Assembly: GCF_026151205.1 (NCBI RefSeq)
Contig: NC_087073.1
Span: forward strand, 19,792,658-19,856,657
DNA length: 64,000 nt
Reading direction: 5' to 3'
Source of the DNA: Bolinopsis microptera
Taxonomy: Eukaryota; Ctenophora; Tentaculata; Lobata; Bolinopsidae
The notes under the pieces are model-generated. The model had not been told where the DNA came from, did no database searches, and worked only from the letters and a program-made list of their open reading frames with translations. The translations under genes were made by a program, and so were the position numbers. Of the stretch, positions 58,901 through 64,000 are shown piece after piece. Every line of letters starts with the position of its first letter. Positions within the stretch are counted from its first letter, which is position 1.

Positions 58901-61578
58901 CTCTCCCTCTCCCTCTCCCTCTCCCTCTCCCTCTCCCTCTCCCTCTCCCTCTCCCTCTCCCTCTCCCTCTCCCTCTCCCTCTCCCTCTCCCTCTCCCTCT
59001 CCCTCTCCCTCTCCCTCTCCCTCTCCCTCTCCCTCTCCCTCTCCCTCTCCCTCTCCCTCTCCCTCTCCCTCTCCCTCTCCCTCTCCCTCTCCCTCTCCCT
59101 CTCCCTCTCCATCTCCCTCTCCCTCTCCCTCTCCCTCTGATCCCTCTCCCTCTGATCCCTCTCCCTAGAGGTATCAAATAGGGTAACTTTAGTAGGAGGT
59201 ATCAAATAAGGTGACTTTAGTAAGAGGTATCAAATAAGGTGAGTTTAGTAGGAGGTATCAAATAAGGTGAGTTTAGTGGAAGGTATCAAATAAGGTGAGT
59301 TTATTAAGAGGTATCAAATAAGGTGACTTTAGTAAGAGGTATCAAATAAGGTTAGTTTAGTAGAAGGTATCAAATAAGGTGAGTTTAGTAGGAGGTATCA
59401 AATAAGGTGACTTTAGTAAGAGGTATCAAATAAGGTGAGTTAAGTAGAAGGTATCAAATAAAGTGAGTTTAGTAAGAGTGAGTTTAGTAGGAGGTATCAA
59501 ATAAGGTGAGTTTAGTAAGAGGTATCAAATAAGGTGAGTTTAGTAGGAGGTATCAAATAAGGTGAGTTTAGTATGAGGTATCAAATAAGGTGACTTTAGT
59601 AAGAGGTATCAAATAAGGTGAGTTTAGTAGGAGGTATCAAATAAGGTGACTTTAGTAAGAGGTATCAAATAAGGTGAGTTAAGTAGAAGGTATCAAATAA
59701 GGTGAGTTTAGTAAGAGTGAGTTTAGTAGGAGGTATCAAATAAGGTGAGTTTAGTAAGAGGTATCAAATAAGGTGAGTTTAGTAGGAGGCATCAAATAAG
59801 GTGAGTTTAGTAGGTGGTGTCAAATAAGGTGAGTTTAGTATGAGGTATCAAATAAGGTGACTTTAGTAAGAGGTATCAAATAAGGTGAGTTTAGTAGAAG
59901 GTATCAAATAAGGTGAGTTTAGTAAGAGGTATCAAATAAGGTGAGTTTAGTAGAAGGTATCAAATAAGGTGAGTTTAGTAATAGGTATCAAATAAGGTGA
60001 GTTCAGTAAGAGGTACAAGTAGTAATGTAGGGACCGTTCGACCACCATTTGAAGAGAACCGGGGCAGGGAGTGATTATAACCCTAACAGGAAGAATTAAC
60101 CCTGATTATACCCCAATTAGACATCAATTAGCCCAATCATGACGCAAAACTGGAAACTAACCCTGTCTCTTAAAATAACTGTCACCAGAAACGGTAATAA
60201 CCATAGTACAGATAGTATTATAGAGGGAAGTACTTATCAGTTGCTCTCATCTTGTCCGACAGCGACTCTTGTCCTATTCCGAAATTAAGTTTTCCGGACA
60301 ACAGTCGCTGTCGGAGTCCTTTGAATCAGCGACTGTAGTCTAAATTTCGGATCAGATTTGTTTTTCAGTACAAGCTGGGAGTATAAGATCCGATATCACA
60401 TGACAATCAGAAAGTGAAAATTTAGATCAGGTCTCAAATTCGGAAAACAGTCGGTCTTTTCACAAGTACGCACAATGTGTTGGAATCTAATGTTGGAAAG
60501 GTACAATATTTAATACTCTGCCTCAATCGTGCTCATGACCAGTGTAACAAGCCCCAAAATAACTATAACACCTTCTATAAGGATAATTCTAGATTTATAC
60601 ATCTTGATGTTTTCGGAGACTCGGTGTTAAACATTGAACATTTATCGAAGTATAAAGATTAATCTTACGGTATTATATTTCCAAATTGATTATAATTGTA
60701 GAATGAAGATCTTACTATTGTTTGCACCCGCAGTGGAGGAAGGTTCTTGTAGCATGTCCCATTTGGGCTGCCACGTGCGCTATACAGTGGGCTGTTGTCT
60801 TCGGGCTATACGACGACATAAAGAACGCTAGGCTAGGTAAATGTATAATAAAAGAAATTTACATATCGATGTTGAAATACCACGAAAAATAAACTGCGTC
60901 TTCAAAGATATTACAGTTACTACGTATTACTCTATTAATTGATGAAACCAAATATTTCTCAATTCAATTATCGACGCGTATTCTAAAATGATAAAGTCTA
61001 ACCCACTCTTGAAACTCGCAGAGAACAAACAACCTGGTGAAGCAGACAGCATATCCTACAGCAGTTTGGCTCGTATAGCCTGGTCCACCGCTCTCACGGC
61101 ACAGATCTTACTGTGTCAGAGCGGTCTGGGCGGCTTCATCAACTCTATTCTCAGCTGGAATGGTTGGCTGGTATTGGCTAGGCTCACTTACTCGGTTTAC
61201 CTTTTACATTTGGGCTTGATGAGAGTGCTGGCGGTTATAATCAGGCATCCTTTCTACTTCAATCCTGACTTTGAACTGGTACGACCTCTTTCACGTCAAA
61301 CAGCTTCATTTTAGTTTTGTTCCATTTCTTTTTAATTCTCTGAGATATAAATAAAAATAGGTTTCTGTCACTAGCAAAAATCTAACGAATCGGTACTTTA
61401 TATTTTGTCAGAATCTACCGCAAATCACTACAGCTCCAGGTATAAATTTAACAGCATTCTCTTACAGGGTGTGAAGTATCTGGGTATCTTGATGATGTCC
61501 TACCTGGCAGCAATAATTCTCTATGTGTGTGTCGAGCAACCCCTTGCTTTTCTTGAGGCTCTAACATACAGAAGATAA
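49940..61578 (+). CDS. NRF-6-like membrane acyltransferase, paralogue 2 (10 exons)
   Basis: Exons: 49940-50189, 50404-50549, 51359-51575, 52146-52741, 56443-56671, 56860-56953, 57127-57265, 60734-60836, 61022-61278, 61468-61578. All have GT-AG borders and phases that close to 713 residues. A signal peptide (MSLKNAVLFSVLTAVCCQ) precedes the NRF domain (NLLMMGGYDMC), a cytosolic Pro/Gln-rich linker and the acyltransferase-3 domain with GIRVLSINWVVLGH, SVDSFFALSGFLVAY, WWANILYINNLVPWK and CVEQPLAFLEAL. Role as for paralogue 1: transfer of an acyl group to an unknown, probably lipid, substrate. Compared with paralogue 1, exons 4-6, 7-8 and 12-13 are fused here, while all other junctions coincide. 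The intron at 52742-56442 holds nested transposons; the intron at 57266-60733 holds the antisense methyltransferase gene and minisatellites. Confidence 0.92.
51098..51130. repeat. Alternating purine-pyrimidine tract
   Basis: tcacgtacgtacgtacgcgc followed by gtgcgcgcgcatg in intron 2 of paralogue 2. It is a candidate Z-DNA-forming tract. Confidence 0.8.
51784..51876. repeat. Degenerate interstitial telomere-like sequence
   Basis: Scattered ccctaa units (gaaaccctaaccctctaatc, caaccctaaccctaaccc, cactaaccctaacg) in intron 3 of paralogue 2. They fit the TTAGGG telomere repeat of most non-arthropod, non-nematode animals. Confidence 0.8.
53112..54277 (+). mobile_element. 5'-truncated non-LTR retrotransposon inserted in the foldback arm
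   Basis: The open frame lacks its own start; its first codons (ATGACTGAG) belong to the foldback arm. It enters within the reverse transcriptase as FFLSDRHQHVVLNGV, followed by SGVPQGTVLGPLLFILFIND, IIRFFADDTRLL, the thumb region (SHLEYCCPLWNTSKI) and a C-terminal MGPRLWNTIPSDLH, ending in TAG at 54234-54236. The 3' end is an (aagt)n-like tail (aaagtaagtaag). The arm sequence is cut cleanly between atgactgag and ttatgagc. About 375 codons without a stop suggest a recent insertion. Confidence 0.9.
54500..55377 (-). mobile_element. 878-bp hAT element, internally deleted, with 8-bp target duplication
   Basis: CATATCTC is duplicated at 54492-54499 and 55378-55385, exactly restoring the foldback arm when removed. 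The ends caaggatggtaaatgcg and cgtatttaccatcgatg are imperfect 17-bp inverted repeats beginning CA. A minus-strand frame (55132-54938) contains PISQSAAEQSFSGYKAV and PSRNRLSTETQ, matching the C-terminal dimerisation region of hAT transposases. The rest of the transposase is absent. Confidence 0.88.
54645..54716 (+). ncRNA. tRNA-derived sequence (Pol III boxes) inside the hAT element
   Basis: tggcctaattgg fits the A box and gttcgagac fits the B box, about 35 bp apart, with a T6 run at 54711 as a plausible terminator. Acceptor and D stems pair poorly, so it is a tRNA pseudogene or SINE head and not a functional tRNA. The anticodon cannot be assigned with confidence. Confidence 0.55.
57874..58755 (-). 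CDS. HNMT-like SAM-dependent methyltransferase, nested in an acyltransferase intron
   Basis: A 293-residue single-exon frame starting MTERDLPLETTTPLTMEGY. The class I Rossmann fold is visible: motif I is MLSIGAGIGNFERML, followed by an acidic ribose-binding end (LYAIEPNPAH), DIIMLSQCLYTVEDP and LKPHGKIIIFLEGE. The order and length fit the histamine N-methyltransferase family (human HNMT is 292 residues), cytosolic enzymes that methylate small amines. The true substrate is unknown; HNMT-like families are often expanded in marine invertebrates and need not act on histamine. The gene lies antisense in intron 7 of paralogue 2. An alternative splice from GATG|GTAAAT at 57930 to an acceptor at 57759 would replace the last 17 residues by a 63-codon acidic tail. 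I prefer the unspliced end because GIIVSL looks like the final strand of the fold. Confidence 0.85.
   Translation of the reverse strand: MTERDLPLETTTPLTMEGYARTFARFVSHSNQYDIMASIAKKFILENNFDKEPVHMLSIGAGIGNFERMLVQKQGLKLEYLYAIEPNPAHVPLLEAELKSLGAEYDIDTSFFSKEFEFDEKYGSPLFDIIMLSQCLYTVEDPFEAVSYAVKFLKPHGKIIIFLEGESVSSELYTYMINRSDPNIFSSSLTHGDHALTALKITSYIRVKHPELIVSVLEDNTYLHVDEFIREQGGSMINDDTDGVSFLLQAEYQDLSGEARRDVYEIVKRNCDIVDGKYLLRISCAGIIVSLSS
58790..60018 (+). repeat. 28-bp minisatellite in intron 7 of paralogue 2
   Basis: About 33 copies of aggtatcaaataaggtgagt plus ttagtagg, with variants in gtgagt/gtgact and in the last bases. It begins about 35 bp beyond the methyltransferase start and is interrupted by the hexamer tract at 58879-59166. 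Confidence 0.95.
58879..59166 (+). repeat. (CCCTCT)n hexamer microsatellite, about 48 units
   Basis: An almost pure ccctct run with one catctc variant and two gat interruptions at the right end. On the minus strand it gives artificial Arg-Gly or Arg-Glu reading frames that should not be annotated as genes. Confidence 0.97.
60255..60317. repeat. Small inverted repeat
   Basis: gtccgacagcgact and agtcgctgtcgga flank about 35 bp, in intron 7 of paralogue 2. A possible remnant of a small foldback element. Confidence 0.6.
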
Positions 61579-62839
61579 AGATATTTGTATATTTTAGTAT
61601 GGTTTATCGTTACTCTTTATTGTTAATGTTATGTACAATGTATATTGTATAATGTACATATTGTATACGCCTACAGTGTGTTCTATTGAACTTGATTGAC
61701 AACGACTGAACTTGGTTTGACTGTTCATTTTATAGTTCAAATTTGTATTTTTAAGTTGCAAGTTTGAGTAACTTTGATGCTTTACAGTTTGAATTTTAGT
61801 TAAGAAATTATTATATTCAGATGAGCTTAGAATGGTTCATAAACCACCCAGGAGATTTGGGTGAGCGTACCTTTCAGTGTTTTTTAATAGTGTCACAGCG
61901 TCCGTGAAATTAATATGGATGAAATGTGTTTTATTGTAAATACAGTATCAGTATGTACTATTATATCTATAAATATATTAATAGCAGCTATTTTTAATCT
62001 TATCCATTTATCGCAACTTGTAATTGTAATAGGCTTAACAGATTTTGTTTCATGTTATGATTGATGGATTTTTGATTCATTACTGTTACACTGTTGAATT
62101 TTAGTGTGGGTTCAATTTGGTTCTAGGTTTGATTTGATTGCATGGTCCCTGGGCACTTATGGTAGATTTCCCCCTGATTTTAGTGTTAATTTAAAGAACG
62201 CAAACCAGCTAAAGTTTAGCAGTTTTATTTTTAGCTTTTTTTAGTTGAATGTTTACAATGATTAGTTGCAATTACGTAACTGAAACTACATGGTCAAGTT
62301 TCAGTTTTTTATTTAGTTTAGGTTTTTAAGTTAGTACTTTAATAACCGTTTCAGAGCCAAATTTCATAAATCAATTGGTACGTCCAGATTCCAGAATGTA
62401 TTTATATTATTGAAATTCGATACTAAGTGCTTAGTGTATATTACTTGTGCAATGATTTTGTTCTTTAGAAAATCGTTTCACTCGATTCATACAAAATTGC
62501 ACACCCAATATTTTACAGTAAAACAAGAAATTAGGAACGGCTACATTCTAAATCTAAACGGAACAGCGCCGAAACTTATATTGACGATTAATTAAAACAT
62601 ACATATTTATAAAGATTGATAGCATATTATTAAATACTTTTCAAACTTTACAGAGTACAGCAATTACAACGAATGAAATAAACTCGAATAAAATATTGCC
62701 CCCGTCTGTAAAATCTGTCGGGAGACCAAACACGGTACTGCACAGTAAAACGTGCCCGCAATTACATGGCCCCGATATGATTTTTTAAAATGTGAAACAA
62801 AATTGTGATAAAATAAATGTGTGAAGAATGTGAAACAGT
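61579..62839. other. 3' flank of paralogue 2
   Basis: AT-rich sequence. Poly(A)-like aataaa motifs occur at about 62678 and 62690. No gene is recognised; the frame at 62410-62595 is short and unsupported. Confidence 0.45.
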
Positions 62840-63751
62840 TCAAATTTCTTCAGACGAGGCTGATACACTGTTCTTATCAGAGCTGACAATCTTATTGTTC
62901 CTTATGAAATGAATTCTGTTAGGCTCTGCTTTCCTCTTCTCTTTCAATTCCTCCCAGAGCTTCTTGTAAGCTCTCCTTTCTTCCACTGATCTGTCTGGGC
63001 AAATGTAGATACTTTTATAGCCCTCTTTTGTGCGTAGTAGTTTCGCTTTTCGCAGCACCTGAGTAACCATGTCAGAGCTATTTAGAGATAGTTTAGTTGG
63101 TCGTATTAATGTGCCCACTCTCTTCAGACCAACTCTACAACAGTCACGAAAAGAAGGTTTCTCGTTTATCTCACCAAGAACTTCGGCAACTTTGTTTTCT
63201 AACTTCTCGCCGTCGGATTCACTTATTCCGTAGATTACGACGTTTCTGCTTCTTTCATCCTTTTCAGCTATTGTCTTAACTGCAGTACAGATCTTCTTTG
63301 GCGTAAGAGCAGCTGCACAAGTCTTTTTCAGGGCAGAAGAATATGATTTCATTTCTGTCTGCACAGTTGTTTGAACAGACTTGAGTTCTTCGTCCTTCTT
63401 TTCAATGAGCTGCTTCTGCAAATCAATGACAGTTTTCTGCTCCGCGATTACTGAAATGTTCTGTTTATCTACTCTCTCCGCAGCCATTTGCAAATGAGGA
63501 GCCGCATAACGATTCAAAATGAAACAAACAGTTTGCAGCCAATCACACAGTTTTTCTTTCGAAACTGATCGCTTGTTCAGGTTTTTCAATACTAGATCTC
63601 CGTATTCCTTAACATCCAGTTCATGGCACATTTCATTAAAAACACTGTTTGTAGCTCTCGCTACCTGATCTGCATGTCTGGCACTAAACAGATCATCATT
63701 ATCGGGGTCATCGACCAAATGCTTCGTATGTTCATGGTATGAGTACTGCAT
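62840..63751 (-). CDS. Stand-alone retrotransposon ORF1-like protein
   Basis: A 303-residue intact frame from ATG at 63751. The N-terminal half is helical and charged, with a coiled-coil stretch (about residues 90-135). The C-terminal half carries a region similar to RRM/transposase-22-like ORF1 proteins of LINEs: RNVVIYGISESDGEKLE, RDCCRVGLKRVG, VLRKAKLLRTKEGYKS and SIYICPDRSVEERRAYK. Such proteins bind the element's RNA. No reverse transcriptase follows within the 2.8 kb downstream on this strand, and the region is otherwise gene-free. It is either an orphan ORF1 copy of a retrotransposon or a domesticated descendant. Confidence 0.75.
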   Translation of the reverse strand: MQYSYHEHTKHLVDDPDNDDLFSARHADQVARATNSVFNEMCHELDVKEYGDLVLKNLNKRSVSKEKLCDWLQTVCFILNRYAAPHLQMAAERVDKQNISVIAEQKTVIDLQKQLIEKKDEELKSVQTTVQTEMKSYSSALKKTCAAALTPKKICTAVKTIAEKDERSRNVVIYGISESDGEKLENKVAEVLGEINEKPSFRDCCRVGLKRVGTLIRPTKLSLNSSDMVTQVLRKAKLLRTKEGYKSIYICPDRSVEERRAYKKLWEELKEKRKAEPNRIHFIRNNKIVSSDKNSVSASSEEI

Positions 63752-64000
63752 CGTGTATATTCCAATGTACAGTTCTTGTATACAGGCTACACAACGATCA
63801 CACTAAAAGACAAGCACTTCTTATCGCAAGTTACAACAGCTGATAACAGAGCTCGCTATTTGCAACCAAATGTAAAACGACTACACATTAAATTAGAGCA
63901 AAATGGCACACAGTTTCGAACTCTCTCCAAACCATTATCAGATCAGTTTGTCTAAATGTTTCATATTTTTACAACCTGGGATATTGGCTAGGGCTTCGAA
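63752..64000. other. Right edge, no gene seen
   Basis: Upstream flank of the ORF1-like frame. No terminal repeat or second frame was recognised before the window ends. Confidence 0.4.

Noticed and set aside
58842-59205. Arg-Gly and Arg-Glu repeat proteins on the minus strand
   Set aside because: Pure translation of the CCCTCT hexamer tract in different frames, with no flanking coding sequence.

Overview
This window is nuclear DNA from an invertebrate animal. The genes are split by GT-AG introns and encode metazoan families: an SR-type splicing regulator, secreted-domain acyltransferases, a calcium-channel alpha2delta-like protein and an amidated-peptide precursor. About two thirds of the DNA is AT-rich intron or spacer full of transposons and satellites. 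TTAGGG-type repeats argue against an insect or nematode. The peptide precursor, the HNMT-like enzyme and the retrotransposon types would suit a marine invertebrate, perhaps a cnidarian, but that is an inference and the species cannot be fixed from this sequence alone.

Layout. 1-3002 (minus): an unusually intron-free alpha2delta/CACHD1-like gene running off the left edge. 3.0-14.1 kb: spacer with a threefold E-box-bearing repeat (4.35-5.15 kb) and a large telomere-like minisatellite (11.75-13.07 kb). 14.14-14.64 kb: the last two exons of an aldehyde dehydrogenase whose upstream exons are not visible. 15-27 kb: a transposon landscape (TTAA-flanked elements with G-run ends, foldback elements, palindromes) surrounding a compact secreted peptide precursor at 19.24-19.74 kb. 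28.0-37.3 kb (minus): a ten-exon SFSWAP gene whose third intron carries an almost intact non-LTR retrotransposon in the opposite orientation. 37.3-41.5 kb: spacer with dispersed repeats. 41.5-61.6 kb (plus): two head-to-tail paralogues of the NRF-6-like membrane acyltransferase family. The first contains a ninefold 75-bp amplification of an exon end together with its splice donor. The second has fewer introns. One of its introns holds a foldback element that carries a truncated retrotransposon and a hAT element, and another holds a complete antisense HNMT-like methyltransferase gene plus a 1.2-kb minisatellite. 62.8-63.75 kb (minus): a stand-alone retrotransposon ORF1-like coding sequence.

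The genes do not form a pathway. The two acyltransferases are a tandem duplication; the rest are independent. The most unusual features are the splice-donor-bearing exon array in the first acyltransferase, the repeated amidated-peptide precursor with a decayed downstream repeat, and the family of G-run-ended foldback elements inserted into each other at TTAA.

All exon boundaries below were read by eye from splice sites, reading phase and paralogue comparison. They have not been checked against transcripts.
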